64,000 nucleotides of DNA from Apostichopus japonicus (Eukaryota > Echinodermata > Holothuroidea > Aspidochirotida > Stichopodidae). This document shows, piece by piece, positions 43,236 to 56,655 of this stretch. Where the stretch lies: the NCBI RefSeq assembly GCF_037975245.1, contig NC_092581.1, forward strand, positions 9,475,803 through 9,539,802. Reading direction: 5' to 3'. How positions within the stretch are numbered: the stretch's first letter is position 1; each line of letters starts with the position of its first letter. The position numbers and the translations under genes are program-made. The notes beneath the pieces were generated by a model that saw nothing but the letters and a program-made list of their open reading frames with translations, had not been told where the DNA came from and ran no database searches.

Positions 43236-45719
43236 CTATATGGTAGAGAAAAAGTTTAAAAGAAAATAAATGTATTGTTAGCTGCTTACCTGCTTGATAG
43301 TGAAACGTAGCCAGTACTCTGTTAATGGCAGTTTTTACCCCCAATATCAACGTTACTCACCTACATGAGTTGCTTAATGGGTAAAAAGATCAAGTTGAGG
43401 ACGATTTTACAAATTTCCCTGACAATTTTATTAGCTGTTTACCTTCAATTCTGTCAAGAGAACGTATCATTCCCGAATTCCGTAATTAGGTTGTTATGAA
43501 TGATTTCGAGTTGGAAATATATGAAACATGTTAATGGATATATATATATATATATATATATATCTATATATATATCTATATACCCTGTGGATTTGAAGTG
43601 ACATCATAGTTGAGGCTAATATTCCCTCACCCTCTGTGATATAACTAGTCAAAACTACCTTTCCCCGAATTTCCAGGAATTCTCTAATTAGTTTGTCACA
43701 ACTACCTTGTTGTCGGCCATTATGTAACTAAGACGCTTCAAAGTACGTCAGCGATCTACATCGTAAGTTAAAGGCATTGAAAACTCGCCCCAAACAAAGT
43801 TAACTTTCCGTTGCTTGCAAATGACGTTTCCTTCTTGTCGCTACAAAATGCAGACAGTAATGTTTGATCTAGACCGGAGATGTCCACGCTGCTATGTACA
43901 CTGTGCTGTGGGTATTGACCATAGCTGTATGTATTGACTGTACACTAGTGTCTAATTACCGACGTTAGCAAGCTGTGTGTGTATTTTCTAGGTTCGATGG
44001 TGGTGTTTAACACTTTTGTTACACCTCATTCGAAACTAGGTCAGATTACCAACATGAGACGTTTCTTTGTGTGCGAGTCTTCACACCCTTTGACCAATTC
44101 CCCTCTCTGCATATGCATTGTACACTTACTCGCGGAGATTGTTCGGAAATTGGTACAAAATTCCGAAGTACCAAGCATTTGGTTGTGCAAACAGGAGAGG
44201 GACGGAAGGAGCAGGGAAGGGAAAACGATATTATGTTGTACCTGACGGGAAAATTATTCCAGAGACAATAGTATGCACAAAAGGCACATAAGCACCAGGT
44301 TTGCCCCCTCCGTCGCAGAAGTGCAACTAGCGTCTGCAGTATTATCGAGTAACTGCCAGTGTCTGTTTAGAAAGCTCGAAGTTTCGTTTTCTCAATTCCT
44401 GCACTGTGTTTTCAAGCTCGAATAGCCAGCAGTCAAGTCCAAATGCATTCATGTTCTCACTTTTCAAAACTACCCGAGTCCGGGAAGCATTTCAGAAGAA
44501 ACATTTGACTAGATATTGCCTTAGTTACCGTAAACGGCGAGTATGAATTGTTATTCTCGTGTTTCAATGTGTTGAAATGCGATATGTGGTAAAGAATTCT
44601 TCAATGAGAAATAAACCCTAGTGGTTTGAAGTATCCTCGTAGTAGAGACTAATATTTCCTCACCCTCTGTGATACAACTAGTCAAAACTACCTTCCTCCG
44701 AATTTCCAGGAATTCTCTAATTATTTTGTCATAATTACCATGTTGGCTGTCATTATGTAACGAGGACGAGTCAAAAATTACGCCAGCGAGAGACATCGTT
44801 AAGTTATACAATTCTCCTGTCTGTTGGAAATGTTTGCAAGCATTCGTGCTGCTTCTGTCGACAGGAGTGTACTGCAAAACGGACTTTTTTTGAGCAGAAA
44901 ATGTCAGGGTTTATATCTCTTTTAAGACTTCGGTATTAGCTATTTAAATGTTAATACATATGAATATCTGTAAGCTTATAATATACTGACGTGGTTAACG
45001 CATTCATATCCAACTTAACCAGTTCATCCAAACACGATATTTGGTGTTTACAGACTAAATCTTACAAATTAATGTGTCCCATGTAGTATGAAAAATTTAT
45101 ACTAAATTATTTAGATCAACACACCATAAAAATGCCACTTCACGACCGGTTTCGCGTGGACCTCATCAGGCGAAATTATGAATCTAAACGGGGATCTTCG
45201 TGTCACAGAATTTGTCAGCCCTGCACAGTGATTCTACTGGTGGGAATGCGTATTCATATCTCTGTATTACTGTCAATAAGAGCGTATTACGTACGTAATA
45301 CGATTTTACACAGTGCATTACTGTTGCTTTGAAATTACACAAATGTACCACTTTTAGAGGCAAGCCAAGTCACATCTAAGAAATAATTATGTTGCATATG
45401 GTATGGCAGATTTGTAATACATTTCCAAAGGTTTACATTAAAGTTAACACTATATAGGCATATTCCGTTGTGTAACCTTGGACCAGTGCTCTTCTGCACA
45501 CATGCTAATTTGTAAAGCTCAGGACATCGCACTTATTGTCAGCGGTATGTGGTTTCCTTAAGTTTGTGAGTTTTGTAACAGTTTAAACTGCTGTTGCAAT
45601 TCACAGTATGACGTCGTGAGTTTCCTCCGGCGTTGGCCTTGACTATGTCACTTTGTATTTTGCCATGTTTCTCTATCTGTATAGTGTATTTGGATTACTG
45701 AGTTTGAAAGTACTTGTCG
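43236..45719. other. Duplicated intergenic DNA, deletion-bearing
   Basis: Counterpart of about 21173-28005 with three losses: the exon-1 region, most of the second ~700 bp repeat, and the 25382-27062 insert. A short TA run lies at 43539-43580. No gene recognised. Confidence 0.6.
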
Positions 45720-45727
45720 AAGTGAAC

Positions 45728-46575
45728 CAGGGACGTAGCCAGGGTGGAGCAGGGGGAGCGGCTGCTCGACACCCTTTCAGTGTCGATTTTTTTAAACTGT
45801 TGTTTTATTAGCATTGTATTTTGTGAGTGCTCTTTTGATCTTGAATACTCGACAGCTCTGTAAAATCGATTATAATCGTAGTAACATTCAGGCCTACTGA
45901 TTCAGCTACTTACTTAGTTGACAGATGCAATTAGGCAAATTTAGCCTATAGCCTGTAACAAGCCTACAGTTGGCCACTGGCGTATTAATACATATTGCCT
46001 ACCTAACCGCACTCGATGGAGTGCCACGAACCGTATGCACAACGACATCGACAACGTTCGTTCTCATCCTTTCTATGATTCGTCCTGCACGAACAGCATG
46101 TTCTGAAGCTAAGCTAGCAATCGCACGTGATACGTGCTTCCTATAAATAGTTATAACATGCTAATACACTGCGATAACGATATTTGTTTTAAGGTTACTG
46201 CAAATCTGGCTGTCTTACAAAATATGAAAGTTTTATATTGTCCATCATTTAAGTTCGTCAAATGTATTAACGTCCAAGCATTGGACAATAAACAAGGATC
46301 ATCCTACTGGAAAAATTGTGAAAGAGAACTATGTTTGTCTCTATGATACAATATGTAAAAGAACATGTAAAAGAATTCAAACAGGAAACAAAATCTGCTG
46401 ATAATATGATATCATACGACAATGATCCAACTAGCAAAACATTGCACCAGATCGCATCTAAGGACCTTCAATTGTTTAAAAAATCTCAAAGGGTAGGGGT
46501 ACACCCCTACCCTTAGACCCTCCCCAAAATCAATCGCAAAATGTCCCCCCTTTCAAATTCCTGGCTACGTCGCTG
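45728..46575. mobile_element. hAT-like MITE, unit 3 copy
   Basis: 848 bp, same inverted-repeat ends and same AAGTGAAC duplication (45720-45727 and 46576-46583) as the unit 2 copy, at the orthologous place. It was therefore inherited through the duplication and is not an independent insertion. Confidence 0.9.
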
Positions 46576-46583
46576 AAGTGAAC

Positions 46584-49500
46584 AATATTTAATATTTCGT
46601 TCCTTTTCCTTAGCTTAAATGAGCAACATAATTTACGCTTAAAACACTACATACCACAACTGTCCGCAGGATATCGGTTTCCCATACGACTACTGGCAAT
46701 TGCATTAACGTCCAATGAGTTTGATCTTAAATGCATGATATAACGTTACCCACGCAATAACTGCAACTAATCCATTTGCAGTTTCAAGCAGTGAATAAAC
46801 AATTGCAAAAACCCGTCTAAAAGAATATAACCTATATGAAAGATCCCGTAAGAAAGAATAATTTGGTTGGCTGCTTCCAATGAAAGAAGCTGTAGCCTTC
46901 TACCAGAATGCATATCGCACCAACGTAAATAAACAGACAATGTACATTTGATTATGTTTGTGTTGCATTACTGAGTATCATAATAGGTCCATATAGATGA
47001 CATATAGCTAGCAAGAGTTCCTTCAAAGTTGAGCGGCGTATAGACTATGGTTTTTTATAGACCACTCAATTGACATAAAGGTTGTAGAGAGGTCATTTCA
47101 TGAACTCGTTTTTTTTCCTATGGTGGATGAGCATTGTCCATTTAAGACAATGGTGTTACTTATCCACCTCATATGACTATTATGCCTTTGATAAAGAAGA
47201 GTAGAAGGGCGCACATTCACAAATTTAAAAAGCCTAGTTATTGTGCTATTTCGAAACCGAGTCCAGATTGACTGAGCGATGTTTCGGAAATTTAACCAAC
47301 AAAAAGGCAATTTGATTTATAATTAGAACGGTGTTTAATTGTTACTGGGGGTGGGGTGGGGTGGGAAGGTTAAAGGGGTGGAGAGTATGAGGGTAGGGCA
47401 GTAAGGGTACTTTCTACTCCTAATCAGGGTCCTTCATGCATGAATTTTAAGTGAATATCTTTCATTATCCATATATTTCTGTTTGTTACCAATATTACAA
47501 AGTTCCTTTGAAATCATTGATAATTAAGTGGCTCTGTTCATAATTTCTTGAATAGCTGTCTGCAAGAAATAGGTCATAGTAACCTCTTTCTATGGATCCT
47601 CTCTGGAACATTTTGAAAACTCAAAAAAAAAAGTTGGAAAAATGGAAGGTGCAAGCAGTAACTTATTTTCAAAGTAGGCTGAAATTTTAACAGGTGTGTC
47701 CTGCAAATAAAAATCTTAAAGATGTTTACTCACGATTTCAAACGGTTTAAATTAACAAGAACAGAATGATGTCCAATTGAAAAAGTACATCAGGGGATTT
47801 TTTTTTCAAATGCCAAAATGTCTTCAAGGGAATGTGCCCCAGTGGTACTGCACCATGGAAATAGTTCGCTGGTTGACATCCCAAGGGAGATATTTTCTTG
47901 TCAGATCAGAAACATCAAGCTCTACCTCTGGACTTATGATAAATATGCCTAGATGTTCCTCATTTGTTATGATATCTGTCTTTAAGAGTGGAATATTAAG
48001 TGTTTATGGGGTTTCCAAAGGACCCTAATTGTCAGTGGTTAGTGGTAAGGTGAAGTCTCTAGCAGCTGGATATTTGAAGGAACAACGTAAACCAAAATTA
48101 AGAAATGGAATTTTTCTATATAATTTTGTGGAATGTATCTCAGAACCTTGGTGGAGTTGACTGGTCAAAGCCCAGGACGCCGTAGCAATTTTCGATATTT
48201 CTTGCTCTCTCGTAGCTAATGTAAAGTTCAATAAGAGCAGCAACGCTGCAGAGGCTCAGCTAATTAAGCGTGTATTTGAGAAATTTGTTTCGATTGGCAA
48301 GATTTCTGAGCATTTCATCCATTTGCGTGTCCGTAGAATATAAGACATAAGCGGGATAACGGTACCGTTTCCTTTCCGCCTATCTCATTTACCCTTGCCT
48401 TATGATCCTTGTTAGCATAGATAGTTTGTTATAATAATAGCAAGTTGTAAAACTTTTACTCGTGACTCCCTACAAACTCCACAGTAAAGACTCCCCTTGG
48501 TGAATACTTAGTCTTCAACATAGCATGAGTATAGTCCTAATCTTCCTCGTCGCCAACGAATCCTAAAAAGCTTTAAATCATCCCAAGGCCTTCGTTTCTT
48601 TAAGTATTTACAGTATCAATAGTGATTTTATCTATGATACCTTCAGATTGATATTCAATGTTTACAAATAATGATGATTTCTCCCATATTTATGCTTTTG
48701 TATCGATGTACATTGCTGACCAGGAGTTTCATTGTAACGGCGGAACATCAGTGTAGTGAACAGCTGGCCGATATGGGCGTTGTTTTGCTACATTGTTTAA
48801 TTTTTAAAGAACAACCTTTTCGCACGCAACTATTATTGTAGAAGCGAGCAAACATGGGAATAAGTGGGAGAGGGGCTGGGTTAAGAATGGTTGGATTGTG
48901 AATGTTTAAAAAATATATATGTATATTTCGAATATATGGCGCTCTGTGCAACTGCGGTAGAAACAACAGAAGTTTGAATAAGGTGACGGCGTATGATGGA
49001 TGTTGTTCTGCTGCTAAGCGACATAAGCAGTTTTGCTACATCTAAAAGCTGTTTCTCTCTCCAGTAACATTACTGCACCCACTTATAGCTCATTTTGAGA
49101 GACAGTTTTCTAGAGAGTAGATTAAAATGCCACAAATGATGGAAACTACAGAATTAAAGTAGAAACTTGCATTAGTTATGTAGTAATACACACTGGCCGT
49201 TGTATTGGTCACGCCGTCATATTTTTATTTGCTTTGTCGAACAAATGTTTGGGTTCATGTCCTCGGTGGATTTGGATTTTTAAAATTGGCCAAGATTCCT
49301 CCTCCAGTGTCTATCAACTAAATTGTCGAATTATTGTATTATGTGATTTTGCAAGCCGTATGGAATACTATAGCATATGATAATTAAATATTTTGATTTG
49401 TTTGAGTTTTATGTTTCATGAATTAAGTTACAGTCATGGTAGCACAATAGGGAAAAGATAGTACGAGTCATCAACTATGATGGCTAATAGGGTATACCGC

Positions 49501-49715
49501 TTGAGAGCTTCTATCTCAGCTATATAGCGACCTCGGAAAGTTTGTCAGTAAACTGTGGTACGACATCACCAGGATCTTTGTAGTAGCTGCCAACTCGCAC
49601 AATATATCTTATTGCTTTGCGGATCATAAAACTCTTCCAACTAGAAGATGAAAATTTTTGCCGTGATGGTACACACGAGACTTGTATAACTGCTTATCGT
49701 TTAGTGATAACGCTA
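46584..49715. other. Duplicated intergenic DNA with a unit 3-specific block (about 47340-48030)
   Basis: Aligns with unit 1 (about 5420-7600). Between about 47340 and 48030 sequence absent from unit 1 begins with a GGGGTGGGG-type tract. It contains AGGGTCCTT near 47427 and its reverse complement AAGGACCCT near 48018, possibly the ends of a small DNA transposon. The frame at 47777-48028 has no recognised domain. Confidence 0.5.
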
Positions 49716-49966
49716 TTAAATTGAATAGCATTGAATAGCATTGCGTAAACATCAGAGCGGAAAGATCTTTTCAACGGCTCTCGATTATTTACTTATTTTC
49801 TGTCTTTTGTGCATTTGTTTGGCCTCATTCTGAGGCATTTAACATTATCCCGTGAAACAGGAGGATTTTATTACGAATTTGGCATATCACATTGAAGTAT
49901 TTGAACAAGTTTTTCAAACGATAGAAGTGCCAAGGCGCCACTTGGCGCCAGGCTATATCTCACAAA

Positions 49967-50757
49967 ATGATTACCGGATCTGCGAAAATGCCGCCAAATA
50001 TTTTCGTGTTGAAAACAAATAGTGTAAAGCTTGTTGATGCTAATTTTAATTCTAAGGATATATTGAAGTCTTTGGCATTGGATCTTAACGGTAAAAAACA
50101 AAGAAGATGCAGAACTTATTCAAGAAACTGGATTAAAAATAGGGAATGAGGTATGTGACAATCATGGGAGTGACCAAAACCACAATAACCGCAAGTGTTT
50201 TTGGAGTCCCAATGTACATTACCGATGATGAAATTTGGGAAGAATACGGATGTAGATTAAGATCCCTATGGGTACATACATATTACGAAGACTACCCCAA
50301 CATAGAAAATGACATTAGATACGTTAGGCTCGAATTACCAAACAGTGTCAAGTATCTACCGTACGCAATCACTATAGAGGGAACTCACTTAAGATTAAAG
50401 CACAATGGACAATCACGGGTGTGTAATCTCTGCTTATCAGATGATCACATAATGAGAGAGTGCCCACAATACACGTGTAGAGAGTGCGGTCAACAAGGGC
50501 ATTCAAGGAACCGTTGCCCTGAAATCCTTTGTTACAAATGCAACAAGCTGGGTCACACGAGTTATCACTGCGATGAAAAGGACGACACGGAAACAATTGA
50601 TGAGGACACAGAAATCGAGAACCCAACTGACAAGCCAACGACTAATGAGGACACAGAGAAGCCAACGACTTATGAAGCTCAGGAAAGTGAATCGAGACCT
50701 GAGAATACTGGGGTATTAGCAACAGATAAAGACGAGGAATGTATATTAGTGACCTAA
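49967..50757 (+). pseudogene. LINE C ORF1 (gag-like with three CCHC knuckles)
   Basis: The N-terminal part reads from ATG 49967 (MITGSAKMPPNIFVLKTNS); a frameshift near 50095 moves it to the 50146-50757 frame (203 codons). In that frame the knuckles are C93-C96-H101-C106, C111-C114-H119-C124 and C129-C132-H137-C142, followed by an acidic Thr/Glu-rich tail. RNA-binding ORF1 of the LINE ribonucleoprotein. Compare LINE A 14393-15000. Confidence 0.88.
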
Positions 50758-50979
50758 AAGAGAGTAGTCAGCAGCCTCCTGTAAACAAAACGGAGCTAAA
50801 AGAGAGAAGTCAGCAGTCTTCAGTAAAGAAAACAGACCAATACCACGGTATTGAACAGACCTAGGACCGAGTCAACAGTTATGGAAGGTAATGCTAACCT
50901 GACCCAGGCCCAACGTCACAACCACCAGGCGATATCATACAAGGGAAAGGGAACGATCAGAACACAAATAACATTTAAA

Positions 50980-53490
50980 TTATCTTACCAAAATTCAAAG
51001 GATAAATTTCTTATCGACATGGTCTACAGACCACCTAATGGTTCTTTAGATGAGTTTAATGATAATCTGGAAAATATTTTCAATATCATATCGAATAAAA
51101 ACTGTAAAACCTACAGAATGGGTGATTATAATATTTGATTTATCGAATGCAATCAAATCAACTACGTTTGTAAATATTCTCTATTCGAACGGATTCATCC
51201 CTACAATTACTGTTCCAACTCGTATTAGTAGTATTACTACAAGCCTGATAGATAACATCATTACAAATGATGACTCTACGATTACTTCAGGGGTTCTCAT
51301 CACTGATATAAGTGACCAGTTTCCGATATTTCTGAAAGTGGGAGGGAAGAAAACAAGATCTAACAACACAATCTATATACGTAATTACATGACAACATAA
51401 ACCGTTTTACTTCTGAAATGTGGGACACATCTTGGGATAATGTTTTAAACGAAAATGATGTCAATTCTGCTTATAATACTTTCTTTAATTATCTCAGTTC
51501 AACTTATCATAATTGTTTTCCTATTCGCCAAATCAATCAAAAACAGCTTCGTAGAAAGAGACACCCATGGATTACGAATGGTATTATGACTTCCATTAAA
51601 AGGAAGCACAAACTTTACAGACGTCAGTTGAAGTCTCCTAGAGTTACGAACAAGTCTATGTATACAACCTATCGCAATAAGCTTAAACAAGTAATTAGAC
51701 TTTCGAAAAAGCTCTACTTTGACAATGAATTTAATGAGAGCAGAAATAACACAAACCATACATGGCGTACCATAAATGAAATGTTGCACAATAACATGAA
51801 AAAATCATCATATCCTGCTGTTTTCAAAGATGGTGACCAAGAAACCAGTGATGAAAATATCATTGCGAATAACTTCAACAATTTCTATGTAAATCTTGGA
51901 CCATCGCTTGCTAGTAAAATAAATCACAAAGGTGAATCACAAAAAACCATCCATGATAATAATAGTCATTCAATATTCACATTCCCAGTCACAGAAGAAG
52001 AACTAATTAAAATCGCAACTTCCAACTTGAAACCCAATAAAGCAGCAGGATATGATGATTTCAAACCTGGTATTACAAAAAAATGTTATTCCTTTTACTG
52101 CTAAGCCATTGACCAATATATGTAATTTATCATTTAACGTATTCCCAGATGAACTTCAAATGACAAAGGTTATACCAATCTATAAAACAGGAGATTCAAA
52201 TGTATATGAGAATTTCGACCGATTTCATTGCTTTTCTGTTTTTCTAAAATCATCGAAAGGCTTATGTCCAATCGCATATTTAATTTTCTTAACCAATATA
52301 ATATTTTTTGTAAAGAACAGTACGGCTTTCGACCCGAACATTCTACTGAACTGGCTTTGGCAGATGCAGTTAACAGTTCACATACTAGTATAAATAATGG
52401 CAAAAATTGCATAAGTGTATTCCTCGACCTTTGACACGATCGATCATACCATCCTTATCAATAAATTATTTTCATACGGCATTAGAGGAACTACTCTCAA
52501 CTGGCTTGAAAGCTATATTCCGAACAGATATCAGTATAACTTGTATAAAAACTCTAGATCCGATCTTGCTAAAATTCGTTGCGGCGTTCCACAGGGTTCA
52601 GTCTTAGGTCATTTGTTATTTATTCATGTCTCCAAACTAGCCAAAATCATTCTCTTTGCAGATGACACCGGTATTTTCTTCGAGAGCGACGACATAATCA
52701 CATTATCTTCCAACGTCTCAATTGAATTAAATAAATTTTGTAATTGGTTTTCAGCCAATAAATTATCACTAAATGTACAAGAAAAGTAATTTAGTTGTCT
52801 TTTATACTCGTAATGCACTTATTTGGAATAAAGATATATGTATGGACGGGAAAATAATTGAGCAAGTTTTTACTACTAAAAAATTTAGGTGTAAATATTG
52901 ATTGTAAACTTAGCTGGCGCAACCATATTTCAACTATATGCAGTATAATTGCACGGAATGTTGACATATTATATAAGTTGAAATGTTATCTATCGGAAAA
53001 CATACTCAGAACACTATACTAGACCCTGATTGTCCCACATATCACTTATTGTTCCATTATCTGGTCTAGTACATACAACACCAACCTTAACAATCTTATA
53101 ATTCTCCAAAAGGCAGCCATTCGCCTCATATCACACTCAGCCCTACGTGAGCACACCAGTCCCCTATTAAAGAAACTCAACTTACTAAAATTGCACGATC
53201 TCATTAAAGTTAAGCTTGCATTATTTGCCTACAAGACATGGAATGGATTACTACCAGCTGCCTTTGATTATTTTTTTAACCAGTAACAGAGATTAATCAA
53301 AGCACGAGGCATGCTAATCATGCCCACTATAATCTCTACAATACCACCTTTGGAACTTTAAGCCTTCAACACCGTGTAAGAAAACATGGAATCTTCTAAC
53401 AACGGATTTAAAGAGTAAAAAGTCAGTCACATCCTTTAAGAAGTGGTTATGTAAGGAAATAATAGCTAGTTACTGACTACTACCAAATTA
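50980..53490 (+). pseudogene. LINE C ORF2 (endonuclease-RT), decayed
   Basis: The endonuclease begins only at the KDKFLIDMVYRPPNG region, since the first ~130 residues seen in LINE A are deleted; the later SDQFPIF motif is present. Frames switch near 51135, 51400, 52080, 52430 and 52790. The RT shows QYGFRPEHST, GVPQGSVLGH and FADDTGIFF. YIND is missing after GHLLFI (a small deletion). The C-terminal tail again falls in a different frame after a T7 run (about 53270). Confidence 0.88.
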
Positions 53491-53535
53491 TACCTGTATG
53501 TAATTACTATATATATATATTGAACATTTAAATTG

Positions 53536-53539
<4 letters not shown>

Positions 53540-53587
<48 letters not shown>

Positions 53588-53607
53588 TATATATATATAT
53601 GTATTAT

Positions 53608-53660
<53 letters not shown>
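53540..53660. repeat. (TA)n microsatellites in LINE C 3' UTR
   Basis: Several TA runs with GTATTA interruptions. LINE A has only short TA runs in the same position, so the expansion is copy-specific. Confidence 0.95.
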
Positions 53661-53662
<2 letters not shown>

Positions 53663-53684
53663 CTTTCTTTTCTTTCTTCAAGGA

Positions 53685-53723
53685 GTCTTCCACATTGTTA
53701 AGCTTTTAAGCTTTATGGAAGAC
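53685..53723 (+). other. LINE C 3'-UTR hairpin
   Basis: GTCTTCCA ... TGGAAGAC stem around AAGCTTTTAAGCTT, the counterpart of 8334-8372. Confidence 0.6.
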
Positions 53724-53861
53724 TTCCCACCACTTTGTACTTTTGTGGCAAAACAAAAAAATAAATAAAATATTAACCCACGAATTTATTTTTTACCTTT
53801 CATTTTAACATCCAGGAAAAGCAATTGAAAAATTGAAAACCTGTATGAAACATTCTGTAAC

Positions 53862-55585
53862 AACTACTCGCCATGTACCTATGACATAGGAGCAGCGGGG
53901 TTAGGGGTGTTTACAATGACCCTCGTGGTCAGCTAGTATAGGGACGGAAGCTTAGAAATAAAAGAAACATACACAAATCAGTAAGCAGAAACATTTATAT
54001 TAGGGTTACGACTGGCTTCTTTATTCAGTAGACATAGCAACCACTCCAAGACACATACAATCAAGGAACAGCGCTGGTCTACTATTAACTCTACTGTTTG
54101 TGTAGAAATCTACACATCAAGGAACAGCGCTGGTCTACTATTAACTCTACTGTTTGTGTAGAAATCTACACATCAAGGAACAGCGCTGGTCTACTATTAA
54201 CTCTACTGTTTGTGTAGACTGTTTGTGTAGATATTGTGTACACTGTTTGTGTATTACATCATTAACACAAATAATAACAGTTGGAACTCAGTTTGTGTGG
54301 GTACAAATGCACTATAGCATTCCCACAACTTTAAACTGGTCAAATACGAAATACTTTCTCTTGTAGTTCGTAACGACTAACGACTATGAATAACTAGCAA
54401 AATTAATAAACTTAGACATATGCGCTGCCATTCCGATCCAGCGTCTTTTAGAACGTTCGGGCAACCATTGGATGGAGTACCCCGTCCCTAGGTAGTATGT
54501 ACCAGCTTTTATATGGACGACCGGGGTCTACGAGTACTAACCGGCGTCTAATTGCCCAAGGCCATCAACAGTGTGTAGCCTATAACAGAGTCTGAATAAT
54601 CAGAATATACAGTAAGACCTGAAGACATATGAAATAGTTTTCAACTTTCTCTCAGGAGAGGTTAAGGTGTTGCATCCGCTTGTATTGGCAGATGAGAGAT
54701 CGATCAACTAATTTAACCGAACTATAGTTGACCCACTTAATAACTTAAAGAAGCAAAATAATATAACCACAAACTAAAGAAATAATAAGTAAACAAAGCC
54801 ATGAACAGTACATCCATACCCCTGTAGATGTAATGTACAACTTAACAACTGTAGGGAGGTAGTGACCATAACTGCATGTGCTAAACTATCTAGAAGTGAC
54901 ATATGGCCTTGTAACCTCTCACAAGCAGCAAACCAGAAGTGATAAACAAATTATTATAAAGATAATAGACAAGCTATGTACAAATAAGCCAGTAAATGGG
55001 ACAGGCCTATACATGATCTTTAGCCGCTTAACAACAAGATCCTGAAAACAGCAGGGGCATTACCCCTATATGTAAAGTACCTAACACATGAATCCTTGCA
55101 TAATACTACAAATTGATAGTTCATAAGGCAGTAACCGTAGATACAGCTATAATTCAGCCTAATTAGCAGATCACTTATACAAAACACATCAATACAAGTT
55201 TAAGACTAAGGTACACGGACAACTGCCTTAATATGATTTCTCCTAAGTCTAAATGAACAATACTATCCATATACAGTATCTTGTCCATTGTGGTTCTGTT
55301 ACCATGGTAACGGAAGGTACCATGCACATATATCCTCATGGATTCAAAGAATGCAGCTCTAACCCACAAAATGTTAAGGTACTGCCGTAACGGGGGTATG
55401 GCAGAACTTGTTAGCAATTATAATGTAAACAAAGTGACCTGGGTGATCACTACTAACAATAATGAACAGCATATTGAATATAAATTAAAATAATGTGCAC
55501 CATGTTAACATGTCACACTTAGCAAGCCTTAATATAATGTTGCAAACTAGGTAGCAGCAAAATATGTACAGTACTCTAGCCACCA
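53862..55585. other. Unit 3-specific 1.7 kb block of unknown origin
   Basis: The host sequence CCTGTATGAAACAT leads into TGTAACAACTACTCGCC, and host sequence returns near 55586 (TCCTCCGGCCACCAGCGCTGG). About 470 bp of the host present in units 1 and 2 is missing, so this is a replacement and not a simple insertion. It contains a 56-bp minisatellite (54062-54229). The TG start recalls an LTR, but no second LTR or coding domain is visible. Confidence 0.45.
54062..54229. repeat. 56-bp minisatellite, three copies
   Basis: The unit starting CAAGGAACAGCGCTGGTCTA begins at 54062, 54118 and 54174, almost without change; the third copy degenerates into repeated CTGTTTGTGTA. Confidence 0.92.
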
Positions 55586-55925
55586 GCGAATCCTCCGGCC
55601 ACCAGCGCTGGATTTCTTTTTAAACAGCATTCGAAAGAGAGCATAGTTCAACATCACCTCATTGTACATCGGGCGCTGGTGCGACGAGGGTGACGACAGT
55701 AGCAATGTGACTGACGATGCAGGAATATTTAATATGCTTGAATCTTCTGGCGTTTCCGTTTACGCTAGTGACAGGTAGAAAAGGAGGAGGGAGTTGATTC
55801 TGATGAAGTGAATAATCATGAAATCTAAAGCCTAATTGTTAACTGAAAACAAGATTATGACAATATTACTTCAATTGCGTCGATTTGAATGAAGCGGTTG
55901 TTGTAGCAAGCATAGTCTTTACGGA

Positions 55926-56005
<80 letters not shown>

Positions 56006-56278
56006 ATATTATAAGGAGTAAAAGGATACTACATAATATTCTTCTCATGAAACTATTTTCTTTCGAATGAACGTATATTTAGTAATTATATTAGTACATG
56101 ATATTACGACGTTTTTGTAATGGAAATTTTGAATTATATGGCTGCATGCAATGAAATGTAATGAAGTAGCCCATAAAATACTACTTTGTTCCATTTTGTG
56201 TACGCTTTTGATAAATGTCTGGGTAGAAAATATAAATTAATTGAAATATGAAACTTCTCGTTAGTTTCAACTAAATGG
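55586..56278. other. Intergenic with relic of the unidentified ORF and a (TA)n run
   Basis: The stretch 55600-55800 is a third, truncated copy of the 31000-31170 region; its frame stops after ESSGVSVYASDR. A TA run lies at 55929-56002. Deletions bring the 3' flank of copy 4 close. Confidence 0.55.
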
Positions 56279-56541
56279 TTAAGCAGTGAAGAACATGTCA
56301 GGCAAAGGGATTGCTTTGTTAGGTGGTCGGTGCTTTGGTGCTTTGGTCGGTGCTTTGGCTGGTGGTCGGTTGGCCGGATTTACAACATCTCCATTTGCAG
56401 GTGGCACCACATCAGGTCGGTTTACATCCTAAATATCGAGAAAAAAAATTGTTATGAAATGTACATTACGATCAAGACATGCACAATGGTATCTAAGAAA
56501 TACGTTTCTTAATTGCCCTCTGCTCCTACGGTTTATCCTTT

Positions 56542-56655
<114 letters not shown>

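Larger units (their letters stand above)
49716..53772 (+). mobile_element. LINE C: second copy of the LINE A family
   Basis: About 4.06 kb, plus strand, with 5' UTR, ORF1, ORF2 and a 3' UTR with TA microsatellites ending AATAAATAAAATATT. The site is empty in unit 1 (about 7598) and unit 2 (about 30394). It is not interrupted like LINE A but has an internal deletion removing the N-terminal endonuclease and several frameshifts, so it is dead. Confidence 0.88.
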
